NCBI RefSeq assembly: GCF_000001735.4
Contig: NC_003071.7
Location: 5,077,151 to 5,141,150, forward strand
DNA length: 64,000 nucleotides
Reading direction: 5' to 3'
Source: Arabidopsis thaliana
Lineage: Eukaryota > Streptophyta > Magnoliopsida > Brassicales > Brassicaceae
The stretch's first letter is position 1, and every line of letters begins with the position of its first letter. Both the position numbers and the translations under genes were made by a program. This document shows positions 53,291-64,000 of the stretch, in pieces. The notes below the pieces were generated by a model, which had not been told where the DNA came from, made no database searches, and saw only the letters and a program-made list of their open reading frames with translations.

Positions 53291-53416
53291 ACATCAGAGT
53301 TGTACCTGGATCAAGAAGACAACAACTGAAAAACAAAGTTAGTAACCGAAATGAAAATTAAAATAGAACTTGATCTAAGAAAATCCGAAATCTTAAATGT
53401 AACAAACAAACACCTA

Positions 53417-53434
53417 ATTAGCAACGACGCCAAA
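53417..53434 (-). promoter_or_regulatory. Primer-binding site of the minus-strand Athila
   Basis: The minus strand reads TTTGGCGTCGTTGCTAATT just inside the 5' LTR, a changed form of TGGCGCCGTTGCC. Confidence 0.75.
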
Positions 53435-53435
53435 T

Positions 53436-55209
53436 TAATAATAGGTTTTTATGATCAAATATCCTAAAACACCAATCATGTCGTTGTAGTATTTTAGGTT
53501 GTCAATCCAAATGGGTGTGATGCTAGCAATCAAGATGCAATCCGAGTTCACAGAGTCAAGCCAAGCAATACCAGGTTTTGGGGTGTTCTACCAGTCCTAA
53601 GTGAACATGCAGGAAACAGAAAATCAAGCAGAAACAATAAAACACTCGACCAACACAACTTGTTGCAGAGCACTGGGTGTGGTCAATTGACTGGTCGAGT
53701 AATAGACAGAAAATGTAACATGGATACTCGACTGCACAGTCTGTTACCAGACAACAGGGTGGTCGAGTATCAGGTCGAGTAACATGCAAAAATTACAAAA
53801 ACTAAGTAACAAATGACAAGATGCAGTAAACAATAGTAGAGTAAACAAAGAAATCAATTAGATAAAGAATTCCCGAGGATGGGGTAATTGAGTAGTTTTG
53901 TTTCCTCAGTTTACAGAGGTGATTGACATGCTCAATAAATTATCCCTAGATAACAAGTTCGGTAACCAAATCTAAGTGCCACCGCAACAGAGACCCTCAA
54001 GTTAAACTAGTCCCAAACTCAATCAGCATTGACGAGAGCTAACCTAACAGGCATTACGAATCAACAAGTTAAAGCCAAAACGCTCCCTGCAACCAATACC
54101 TAGGTACATAGCCACAAATTTTTGGAATTAGTGGTTCAGACATTTCATCGAACACCTTTTGGGCGCGGAAATATCTTGGCTCAATTTCCAGTTGATCAGA
54201 AAGCAATAGGCATTAAGAACAACTAATCCATAACGATCTATAAATCAAAGTCAACCACCTAGCATACTGAGAATTCTAAACTACTCTAACCTATCCTCAG
54301 AAACCTACTCACTACTCAGACATCATTGTAGAGAACATAAACGATGAATAGAATGAAAACATAATAGCAACATACTAATAGCAAGATGACAACAGGATGA
54401 ACAACTTAGTAAACGAAAATGGAAAGCAAATACTGAATACTGAATAGATTAAGAGAAATCCGGATTACAAAAACTTCAAGAACACAGTGTCTGCGGAATA
54501 AAACTTAGTCAACAAAAATGCAAAATACATGCTATTTATAGCGAAATATTCTGAAACCCTAATACTCAAAACTACGCAGTATTGGGACGGATTAAGAACG
54601 GTACTCGACCCAGGTGGTCGAGTGAATGGTCGAGTGATAAGCTGGAGTCTTCTTCTATTCCTTGTGCTCGAGTGTCTGGTTGAGTGCAGAATGGAGACGA
54701 GTATGATGTTGAGTGATAGAGATGGTGGTACTCGGCTTGGTGCTAGAGCGATTGATCGAGTGGATGATGATGGGGATACTCGACCTGTTGGTAGAGTGAT
54801 TGGTCGAGTGAATGATGATGGTGGGAGTCGGCCATGTTGGTAGAGTAATTGGTCGAGTGAATGATGATGGTGATACTTGACCTGTTGGTAGAGTGATTGG
54901 TCGAGTGAATGATGATGGTGAGACTCGGCCATGTTGGTAGAGTTATTGGTCGAGTGAATGATAGAGTGTCGCGGTCGAGTGATTTGCTGTAGAGGTTGTG
55001 GCTGAGTACTTCAGGAACTCGAGGATGACTGTACTCGAGCTCGTGGTCGAGAATGTTGATTTGATCAGGTCCACTTCTTCCAATTAGCTCACCAACAGCT
55101 CCAAATCACCTGAAAACAACACAAATATGCAATATGCATGCAAAACTATCCTAGACATGCAAAGTGATGACAAATGGATGCTCAAAACGTATAAAATGCA
55201 CACTTATCA
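53436..55209 (-). repeat. 5' LTR of the minus-strand Athila-like element
   Basis: 1774 bp; the inner end reads TAATAATAGG where the partner has TGATAATAAC. The 48-bp array has only about 4.5 units (54720-54965), upstream of the minus-strand TATA-like CTATAAATAGC (54541-54531). It is about 212 bp shorter than its partner, mostly from the array. Confidence 0.88.
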
Positions 55210-55214
55210 CTTTC

Positions 55215-56690
55215 CTTTCTAGGATAGGAAAAGAAAAAGAAGAAATGGTTATTCCGATATGTTAGGAGGCTGAAGAATATCGATGAACTAAAAACCATCC
55301 TCAAGGAGGTGTGGAATGATGACCCTCTATCCTCAATTGAAGAGAGATAAGGAGCCTGTAGAGGGGCTATAGTACGATGGACAAGAGAGAAGTAGAGGAA
55401 TAGTCAGGTGGAGATAGAGCACTTTAGAGAGCGGTTAGAACATGCAATGGTAAGCCATGTTCATGATGAGTCCCTCCTTCTTTTGATTAATTCAGATCTA
55501 AATGCTGCTTATCAAAGAGAATAAGAGTTTTAAACACAAAGAAGTAGGCAGAACTTGCTCACTTTAGGAGATCAAATTCTGGATTCTTTCATGCGGTGAC
55601 AAAGGGGAGAACTTGTATCAATAATCTCACAGTTTTGGAGGATGCAAATGGGACCACCTTTTATAAGGATAGCCAGTTTGCCTCAGTGATCTCAAGTTGT
55701 TACCAGGAACTCTTTTCATCACATCTGACTTGTCCTGCTAAGATAAGGAAATTTGTGGAAGATGCAATTTGTCCTCAAGTCTCTGAGGAGATTAATTCAG
55801 TTCTGATAAGGGATCCTTCCTCCCTGGAAATCAAGGAGGCTTCGTCGACATTGACCCTGACAAAGCCCAAGGCTCCAACGGTTTCTCAGCTAGTTTCTTT
55901 CAGTCAAACTGGGACTTTGTTGGCGATGCCCTAGTAAAGGAAATCCAAGGTTACTTCTCAACCAGTGTACTCCAAGCTTCAATCAACAAAACTTTTATCA
56001 GGCTTATTCCCAAAGTTCAAGGGCCAAGGAGGGTACTGGATTACAGACCAATTGCTCTCTACAATGTTGTGTATCAGGTTTTCTCCAAAGTGCTAACCAG
56101 AAGACTCAAGACAGTCCTGTCCCCTCTAATATGTGAGAACCAGTCTACTTTTGTGGCTGGTAGGGCAATCTTAGATAATTTGCTTATCACACATGAGATG
56201 CTTCATTACCTTAAGGTTTATAGGGCTCGAAAAACGTCTTTTTAGCTATCAAAACAGATATGTCTAAGGCTTATGACAGATTAGAATGGGAGTTTATTCA
56301 GGCTGTTCTTGATAGAAAGGATTTCTATCCAACTTGGGTAAATTGGATGATGTAGTGTGTGAAGACAATCTCTTATTCCTTCATCATTAATGGAGCTGCT
56401 ATGCGTGATGCTATTCCATCCCGAAGGCTATCAACCTGGGCTATCAAAGCATTTTGCTTCTCTCGGACTGCCAAGTACTCACCAAGGCAATCTCTTCGAA
56501 GTCCTCTCTCTCTAAAATCTTTGAGATCCTCCTTGACCTAGCAGATTTTGTTAGTCGTTGTAGTTCCTTTAATTGTTGTTTCATTCCTTGCTCTTCCAAT
56601 AGAGTAGCAGATGCTCTTGCAAAAGACTCCGTTGTTGTATTCTCAAACGTTTGATTAATGCAATGCGGTTTGACAAAAAAAAAAAAACAT
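55215..56690 (+). pseudogene. LINE 3' part: RT remnant, RNase H end and poly(A)
   Basis: Continues the LINE cut at 46252. Linker motifs (DELKTILKEVWNDDPLSSIEE, about 55281-55345) and NSGFFHAVTKGRTCI lead into RT: INKTFIRLIPKVQGP (about 55985-56030), DYRPIALYNVVYQVFSKVL, FVAGRAILDN and KTDMSKAYDRLEWEF (about 56250-56295). The sequence then jumps from SFIINGAAM to the RNase H end (SFNCCFIPCSSNRVADALAK, about 56560-56625), so the catalytic FADD region is deleted. A poly(A) run (56676-56688) closes the element. Many stops and shifts. Confidence 0.85.
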
Positions 56691-56803
56691 TTATTAGATT
56701 TTATAAATTATAATTTAACACTAAATTTTTGTTATTTTTATATTAAAATTTGATAAAATTGATCGAAATAAACAAATTTTAATATTGATATATAATATAA
56801 GCC

Positions 56804-58401
56804 TGATAACAATGTATTTTACTCATTTTAGGCATGTATTTATCATCATTTAGCTTAGTGATCACTCATTGTTTCATATCATTTTGCACCACATTTAGCT
56901 TATTTTGCACACTTAGGCATTTAGGATCACTTTGCATACATATTACATGTTTTGGTGTGTTTTCAGGTGCACAAGGAGTTTACAAAGGCAATCACTCGAT
57001 CCTCTACTCTATCAAACCAAGAGGGAAGCAGCAGCGCAAACCACTCGACCAAACACTTTATCAAGGCAGCTATGGAGGAAGCAGCAGACAACCACTCGAC
57101 CCTTTTACTCGATCCTCTACTCGACCAAATACTCGATCAAGGGCAACCCATTTTACAAGACTTGTTGATCGTGCAAAGCGCCTTCGGATCGTCCTCATTT
57201 CCCACTCAACCAGACAGCTGAACATAAGAAGAGGAGAGGAAGAAGCAACTACTCGACCAATTGATCACTCGGAGCATGGAAGCAAAGGCGTAGACTTTGT
57301 AGCACCCTCTTTACTCGATCCCCAAGATCTTCAAGTCTCTTGTCTTCTAGTGAATCTAGGGTTTTCGAGATTTTAGTATAAATAGGTTCTTTGGGGTTTG
57401 TCCAAAGAACCAAGCTTTTATTCTGTAGTTTTTCTTTGTGTTTTAGAATCTTGAAATATTAATTACTCTTAATCTATTTAGTTGTTGTATTTAGTTCTTT
57501 GAGCAAAGTTGTTTATCTTGTTTAGATATACATTTATGGGTTTGTGTGTTGATTATGTTGCTTGAGTAGTGATTAAAGTTCTTGAGGATGGATAGATTAG
57601 GGTAATCTCTAGGATAGTCAGGTGGTTAAGATTAGGTTATATCCCTTCTGGATTCGTTGGCCTTAATGCTTATTTCACTCAGTTTAGACTGGAATTCGAC
57701 CCAAAAGACGTTCAAATCGATGCCTGATCTAGGAATTCTAGAGATTTGTAGATTCTATCCCAAGAGATTGGATGTTTAGACTACTTAATGACTTTTGATA
57801 GATTGTTCCTTAAAGCATGCTTTGCTATGTTTCATCAACGAGAGTTGAGATTAGGAACTGGTAAAGTTATGAGGATCATTGTCACGAGAGTGGATTGATC
57901 TGGTTTTGAATCTATTGTCTAGGGTATTTGCCTTTCGCCTGTTAGCCACCTGATGAACCCTAGAGTTGCCCTTATCAATGAATTCATCCTTAGGACTTCT
58001 ATTCTTCTTAGATTTATTTGTATTCACCCCTTGATTGCACTTTTATTTACCTGTTATTTCATTCACCTGTTGAGTTACCTGTTATTTCATTCACCTGTTG
58101 AGTTACCTGTTTTTGCATTTTATTTCTTAAATTTGTTACATGTTGGTTCCACTCGACCCAATGATCGAGTAGGGCACTTAAGTTCTCACTTTTGTTGTTT
58201 GAATCCTTTAGGATTGTTACTAGAATCCCACCATCATTATAACATGGCTTGACTTAGTTGCTTCTATACACATCTTGATTGCTAGCAATAACAGTGGACT
58301 GGTTTGACACCCCCTATAGCTGCATCGACATGTTAGTGTTTAAGGAGAAATTGAACTAAACATCACATTCACCATAGTTAGGCCTAAAAATCTAACTATC
58401 A
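56804..58401 (+). repeat. 5' LTR of the third Athila copy
   Basis: It begins TGATAACAATG and ends CTAACTATCA. ACTCGAYC motifs cluster at 56990-57330, upstream of TATAAATA at 57377-57384. A direct repeat of about 27 bp, TTCACCTGTTGAGTTACCTG, occurs near 58069 and 58096. Confidence 0.85.
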
Positions 58402-58404
58402 ATT

Positions 58405-58422
58405 TGACGTCGTTGCTAATTC
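58405..58422 (+). promoter_or_regulatory. Primer-binding site of the third Athila copy
   Basis: TGACGTCGTTGCTAATTC, a decayed form of TGGCGCCGTTGCC, three bases inside the LTR. Confidence 0.7.
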
Positions 58423-58545
58423 ATTGTTGCATGGTTACATTCAAGATACCAGAAAAAGTTAAGATCAAGTTCTTTTACATTACTCAAGTTACTAACTCAT
58501 CTTTTCGTCTGCTTGTTTTTGTGGTATAGGTACTAATATTTGTGC

Positions 58546-60220
58546 ATGCACACTCGGTCCAAAGGATCTGCACACCTACTACCTTTCAAAGACAGAATTG
58601 ACAGACTAGCTCGTGAGTTATAAGAAACAAAAGCAAAGGAAGACTGTGATCAACAAAGACCAGCTCCTACGGATCAACAGAAAAGAGGAGTTGAGATACA
58701 AGACCCACCTAATGTTGATCAACCAAGAAACATTGGTGCTGGTGATGTCCCAAGGAATCATCACCAAAGACAAGGAATAGTGCCACCACCTGTTCAGAAC
58801 AACAACTTTGAAATCAATAGTGGTCTCATCTCCATGATCCAAGGAAACAAATTTCATGGTTTTCCCATGGTAGACCTCTTGGACCATCTTGACAGTTTTG
58901 ATAGGCTCTTTAGCCTTACCAAGATCAGTGGTGTCACTGAAGATGGGTTTAAACTAAAACTATTTCCCTTCTCTTTGGGAGACAAGGCACACCACTAGGA
59001 GAAGACTCTGCCTCTAGACTCCATCAATTCATGGGATGATTGTAAGAAAGCTTTTCTTGCCAAGTTCTTCTCTAATGCTCGCACAGCTAGATTGAGGAAC
59101 GCGATCTCAGGCTTCACCGAGAAAAACGATGAAACTTTTGTGAAGCTTGGGAGAGGTTTAAAGGATACACCACTCAGTACCCCCATCACAGTTTTAAGAG
59201 AGCTTCCATATTGAGCACACTCTACAGAGGAGCTTTACCAAAGATCCGCATACTGCTCGACACTGCTTCCAATGGAAACTTCATGAACAAGGATGTAGAA
59301 GAAGTATGGGAGTTAGTCGAAAATCTGGCAAAATCTCATGGATGCTACAATGAGGATTATGATCTCTCAGTGAGAGGAACTGGAGAAACTGAAGATAGAC
59401 AAAAGAAGGATATCAAGGCCCTCAATGAAAAGCTAGACAAACTCTTATTGACTCAGCAGAAGCAGATACGCTACATTACTGATGAAGAGCACTTCCAAAT
59501 GCAAGAAGGGGGGAATGATCAAACTGAAGAGATCAGCTATATTCAAAACTAAGAAGGGTTCAACAAGGGCTACAACAACTACAAGCCCAACCCAAACCTC
59601 TCATACAGAAGCACTATGTAGCCAACCCCCAAGATCAAGTGTATCCCCCGCAACAGAATCAGTCTAAGCCTTTTTGTTCAATACAACCAAGGTTATGCCT
59701 CTAAGCAGCAGTTCAATGGAGGATACCAACAGCCAAATCAACCACCAGGGTTCACTCAACAACCAAAGCAGACAGCAGGAGCACAAGATCCTGACACAAA
59801 GCAGATGCTTCAACAAATCATTCACGGTCAAACTACTGGCGCTGTAGTTCTGGAAAAACGATTGGCTTAGATAAATAGTAAAGTTGATTGTTCCTACAAT
59901 GAGCTAAGAAGCAAATATGAGGATCTAATATCCAAGATGATATACAAGGAAAGCCAAGCTGCTTCCAATACGTCCTCCAAGTATCCAGGGCCACATTCAG
60001 GAAAAGCCATTCACAACCCTAAAGAATATGCACATGCAGTTACACTTCGCAGTGGCAAGAAACTGCTCAATAATCAGACCAAAGAGAGATCACTAAGGAT
60101 AGTGAACTTCAAGAAGGGGAGGATCCACATAAAAACGAAGTTCAAATTGATGAACCAACTAAACTTGATCAGCCTTCAGCTTCACTCGACCCTCTACTCG
60201 ATCGAGCAAAGCTAACTTTT
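58546..60220 (+). pseudogene. Athila gag, third copy, broken
   Basis: Start ATG 58546 ([19 protein letters not shown]). Blocks [51 protein letters not shown] and [20 protein letters not shown] are present. Damage: stops near 58621, 58996 and 59550, a 1-nt loss near 59140, and later frame changes in the Gln-rich tail. Confidence 0.85.
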
Positions 60221-60499
60221 GAAGAAAGAAAAGATGCGGTTGTAGAAAAGAATAAAGAAATTCGCTCCGCCACCCTACAAACCGACGGTGCCTTTCCCTG
60301 GAAGATTCAAGAAGGAATTAACAAAGAAATACAAAAGCCCTTTTTGATAAGCAACTAAAGGAGATTGAATTAAGAATGCCATTAATGGATGCCTTCATGC
60401 TCATTCCACACTCACACAAGTACCTCAAAGATCTGATTATGGATAGAATCAAGGAAGTGCAAGGAATTGTGGTAATAGGCTATGAATGCAGTTCTATCA

Positions 60500-61444
60500 T
60501 CTAGAAAGGCATAATACCAAGGAAGTTGGGAGATCTTGGATCCTTCACCCTACCTTGCTTAGTAGGACCTTTATCTTTCAGTAAATGTCTATGTGATTTT
60601 GGGTGCCTCAATCAGTCTTATACCCCTATCCGTAGCAAGAAGACTGGGTTTCAGTAAGTACAAGTCATGCAGCATCCAACTGATATTAGCCGATAGATTA
60701 GTCAGAATCCCCCATGGAGTCCTGGAAGACCTACCTGTCAAAGTCGGATCAATAGAAATCCCCACACTTTTCATAATACTGGAGATGGATGAGGAGCCAA
60801 AGGACCCATTAATCCTAAGAAGACGATTACTGGCAACTGCAAGAGCTATTATCGATGTCAAAAAGGGAAAGATCGACCTAAACCTCGGAAAGGAGATGAA
60901 GATGACCTTCGATATCAACAAAGCTATGAAGAAACCAATAATTAATGGACAAGTCGTTTGGATCAAAGAATTGGATAGATTGGTCGACGTATTACTGGAA
61001 GAGCTTACGGAGAAAGATTACTTGGCAAGTGCCTTAACCAAGGCTCCAAAGGTTGACCGTAAGCCTCTTCCAAAAGGTCCAAGGTACGCGTTTCTTGGTC
61101 CAAATGATACCTACCCTGTCATTATCAACAATGGATTAAGTGATGAACAAGTGCATCAATTGTTAAATGAGCTTAGAAAGTATAGGAAAGCAATTGGGTA
61201 TTCATTAGCTGATATTAAAGGAATTTCACGTACTTTATGTACTCATAGGATCCACCTCGAAAATGAATCATATACTAGTGTTGAACCACATAGGAGATTA
61301 AATCCGAATTTGAAAGATGTAGTTAAAAAGGAAATTCTTAAATTACTTGATGTTGATATCATCTACCCAATTTCCGATAGTACCCAATTTCCAGAGAAGC
61401 ATGACTTCAATATTCTCGGATTTCATTGAGGAGATAATGGAGGT
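60500..61444 (+). pseudogene. Athila protease and N-terminal RT, third copy
   Basis: SFTLPCLVGPLSFSKCLCD leads into the protease active site, where one extra T shifts the frame to GASISLIPLSVARR (60603 on). DPLILRRRLLATARAIIDV follows. Unlike the other two Athila copies, the frame continues into RT: PNDTYPVIINNGLSDEQV, YRKAIGYSLADIKGIS and KEILKLLDVDIIYPISDS (about 61333-61380). About 350 bp of RT is then missing, and MTSIFSDFIEEIMEV runs into the solo LTR insertion at 61445. Confidence 0.85.
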
Positions 61445-62641
61445 TGATATATCCTTATTTTCACTGATTTCTTCTATGTTTTAGGTATATGATTATGAGT
61501 CTTTATGTTATTTCTCGAGTCTTTTTAGTGTTTTTTCAGGTATCTTATGCATTGGGACAACAATGGAGATAAGGAGACATTTTGGAGGAAGAGATAAAGG
61601 AAAGGAAGCTAAGGACGAATTTGGATTCAGAAATCAGCGAGGAGTGTCGATCGACACCAGTTTCGGCCCAACAAAGTCCTAGACGCTTTCGAGTTTACAG
61701 AAGAGAAAAATTGCCCCAAAAGACTTCCCTATTTGCATTATTGGTCCCTGGACGTTTTATAGGGTCTTTATATTGTTTTTAGACCTAGTTTTCATTATTA
61801 TCACGTTTTATCATCAAGTTCTTATCAAGCTTTTTGAAAACCCTGTTACTGAGAGACATAAGCTATTCAACGAGTGTTTTCAGAGATTGATTCAGATCTT
61901 AATACAGTGAAGAGATCCTTTCTTTCCCTTAATCTATTTGTTGTGTTTATGTTTTCATACCCAAATATGTTGTTTGCTTCAATCAATATGTCTGAGTAAT
62001 CTGCTTGTTAGGAATAGTGTTTCTCATTAGGGATTCATATGGTTTAGTAGATTGCCCCCTTGCTACATTATCTATAGAATTCTTCATCTTTAATTATGCT
62101 TAATGCTAGATCTAGAGTAATTAACTAGATCTTGAATCTAGACAATAGATATGCCCGCCATAGGTATCTGTAGTTAGATCGATTATTTGATGAGCCTGGT
62201 TTTTAGGTGTGTAATAAAAATTGGCCTAACTACTACGGTAAACAATCGAACTCGTTAAGAATGCTTATTTAGGTTGATAATGCCTCGGCTTCTCCGGTTA
62301 TTCTTAGCTATAGATATAGGGAGTTTCGCAGAACGCGACCGGTTATTCCATAATTAGAGTTTGAGTTTAAGAATGGTTCGATAACAACCTAGCTTTCATT
62401 AGATCTACTAACCAATAGCTTTCTGAGAATACCATGTTCCTAGCTCTTTATTTAATCGTTTACAACACAATCATCCTGCTGTCTTTTACCTTGTTTTCTT
62501 ATTATTTCAATCATACCCTGCTAGCTTAATCTCGATATTCTACTCACTGTTTGGACAAAAGAGCTCCATGAATTCGATCCTTAAATACTGCAATTGATCT
62601 CTTATTTGAGAGAATAGTTCTAGGTAATTTGAACCTTATCA
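61445..62641 (+). mobile_element. Solo LTR inserted in Athila RT
   Basis: 1197 bp from TGATATATCC to CCTTATCA, with the exact duplication GAGGT on both sides (61440-61444 and 62642-62646). Removing it restores EIMEVFMDDISVYG of the RT active site. It contains the palindromic GTGTCGATCGACACC (about 61646-61660). It is the same family as the LTR starting at 63608. Confidence 0.9.
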
Positions 62642-63607
62642 GAGGTATTTATGGACGATATCTCAGTTTATGGGTCCTCTTTCTCCTCATGTTTGTTAAA
62701 CTTGTACATGGTTCTAGAAAGGTGTGAGGAAACCAATTTGGTACTCAACTGGGAAAAGTGTCATTTCATGGTCCAGGAAGGAATTATGCTGGGCACAAGA
62801 TTTTTGGTAAAGGAATCGAGGTCGACAAAGCCAAAATCGATGTCATAATTCAGCTGCAACCCCCTAAGACGTATAAGGATATCAGAAGCTTCCTATGACA
62901 GGCAGGATTCTACAGGAGATTCATAAAAGACTTTTCAAAGATTGTTCAACCTCTCACTCGACTTCTTTGCAAGGAAACTAAGTTCAATTTCAATGAAGAC
63001 TGCCTTAAAGCTTTCCATTCGATAAAAGAAGCGTTGGTGTCTGCTCCCATCGTTCAAGCACCTAACTGGGACTATCCATTTGATATTATGTGTGATGCAT
63101 CCGATTGTGCAGTTGGAGCAGTACTGGGCCAAAGGATTGATGGCAAGCTTCACATCATCTACTACGCCAGTAAAACAATAGACGAAGCTCAGACAAGATA
63201 TGCTACAACAAAAACGGAGCTTTTAACTGTAGTTTTTGCCTTTGAGAATTTTGAAGTTATTTGGTTGGTTCTAAGGTGAAAGTCTACACCAATCTTGTCG
63301 CTCTAAGGAACATTTACGCCAAGAAGGAAACCAAGTCATGACTTCTAAGGTGGATACAACTACTACATGAATTTGATATGGAAATCACTGATAAGAAAGG
63401 AGTTGAAAAAGGAGTTGTAGATCATCTCTCTAGAATGAGGATTGAGGATTCAATCCCGATATATGACACTATGCTAGAGGAACAGCTGATGTTCTAAGAC
63501 GTTGTTAACAAAAACATTAACACAAAAGACATACTTGATAGAGCATATGCAGTTGAAGAAGAAAAATTGTCCTGGTATGCAGATTTAGTTAACTATTTAG
63601 TGACTGG
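62642..63607 (+). pseudogene. Athila RT C-terminal part and RNase H, third copy
   Basis: It resumes at the RT active site (FMDDISVYG), then NLVLNWEKCHFMVQEGI, FYRRFIKDFSKIVQPLTRLL, the RNase H blocks IMCDASDCAVGAVLGQR, YYASKTIDEAQTRYATT, a frameshift near 63265, then EFDMEITDKKGVEKGVVDHL and WYADLVNYLVTG at the integrase start. Stops near 62898, 63342 and 63496 break it. Cut at 63608 by another LTR. Confidence 0.88.
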
Positions 63608-64000
63608 TGATATATCCCTATTTTTAATGTTTAAACTATGTTTTAGGTATAGGTTTTAGAGTCTATTTGTTATTTCTAGAGTCTTTTATAGTCTTTTTCA
63701 GGTCTTTACATGTTTGGGATTCATTTGGAGATAAGGGAGCATTCTGGAGGAAAACAGAGAATTTATGCTGCTGAAGAAATCCGGAGACAAAAATGTACGT
63801 AGGTGTCAAACGACACCACCCCTGGTGTTGAGCGACACCAATACCTGACGGCAATTTCGAGGCGTAACTTATTGATGTTTTGAAGATTTCTAAATTCGGC
63901 CCAGAACTTTCTCCTATGTTTAATGAAGGCTCATCACGTATTTTAGACATATAATTAGGTTTTTAGGGTCATTGTTTAGACCTAAGCTTTGGGAGGCTAT
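63608..64000 (+). mobile_element. Start of another Athila-type LTR
   Basis: It begins TGATATATCCC and matches the first 300-400 bp of the solo LTR at 61445 in layout (TTTTAGGTATA, GAGTCTTTT-TAGT, GGAGATAAGG, CATTTTGGAGG-like). It carries GTGTCAAACGACACC and GGTGTTGAGCGACACC near 63806-63832. Its end is outside the window, so solo LTR or full element cannot be decided. The flanking 5-mer is ACTGG (63603-63607). Confidence 0.75.

Larger units (their letters stand above)
46253..55209 (-). mobile_element. Athila-like non-autonomous element, minus strand, inside a LINE
   Basis: In transcription order: 5' LTR 55209-53436, primer-binding site near 53434, gag, protease with coiled-coil tail, 3' non-coding region, polypurine tract and 3' LTR 48238-46253. 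Flanking 5-mers CTATC (46248-46252) and CTTTC (55210-55214) are a target duplication with one later change. LINE endonuclease precedes it and LINE sequence resumes after it. No RT or integrase, and ORF-1 is essentially deleted compared with the plus copy at 7814. Confidence 0.88.
56804..63607 (+). mobile_element. Athila element retaining RT and RNase H remnants
   Basis: Third Athila copy: 5' LTR 56804-58401, primer-binding site, gag, protease, RT and RNase H remnants to the start of the integrase region, where another LTR cuts in at 63608. It is split by a solo LTR at 61445-62641. The LTR resembles that of the 7814 element, with ACTCGAYC motifs and TATAAATA (57377-57384). The 3' end is outside the window. 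Confidence 0.87.

Overview
This is plant nuclear DNA, most likely from a Brassicaceae species (an Arabidopsis relative), from a gene-poor, pericentromere-like region. The grounds are several Athila-type Ty3/gypsy elements, a Tat-lineage gypsy element, Brassicaceae-like LINEs and a Copia fragment. Among them lies one intact intron-containing host gene, whose 562-residue product matches the plant NUB1 homologue (At2g12550 in A. thaliana, from memory).

Layout. 1-1268: 3' end of a Copia element and its LTR. 1269-2515: 5'-truncated LINE. 2777-3325: small element with palindromic terminal inverted repeats (a decayed second copy is at 34926-35455). 3594-4230: AT-rich repeat DNA with an 83-bp exact duplication. 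4260-4520: LINE RNase H scrap. 4771-6170: 5' end of a decayed Tat-like element. 7814-20784: Athila-like element with near-identical LTRs and an exact 5-bp target duplication. It carries gag, protease with a coiled-coil extension and an ATHILA ORF-1 gene, but no reverse transcriptase or integrase. Its 3' LTR holds a 2.03-kb solo LTR of another gypsy family. 22813-22950: a (CT)n tract abutting a 5'-truncated Tat element (22949-34394) with decayed pol, an antisense spliced extra gene and a 3' LTR. That antisense gene is split by a coding-free LTR element (28763-33079) of the same family as the solo LTR. 37731-41336: NUB1 homologue in 10 exons, with a ~130-bp tandem array in intron 1. 42505-43815: long foldback-like inverted repeat. 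44480-56690: LINE split by a minus-strand Athila-like element (46253-55209). 56804 onward: an Athila copy that retains RT and RNase H remnants, split by a solo LTR (61445-62641) and by the start of another LTR at 63608.

How the parts relate. The only clearly functional host gene is the NUB1 homologue, expected to link NEDD8/ubiquitin-like conjugates to the proteasome. The two Athila-like elements that lack RT and integrase (plus copy at 7814, minus copy at 46253) share a gag-protease-coiled-coil layout, a hairpin next to the polypurine tract, and LTRs filled with ACTCGAYC motifs. They look like a non-autonomous family that would depend on a relative such as the copy at 56804. Nesting and target duplications give a clear relative order of insertions.

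All coordinates, exon joins and repeat periods were read by eye. Family names rest on motif recognition, not on database searches.
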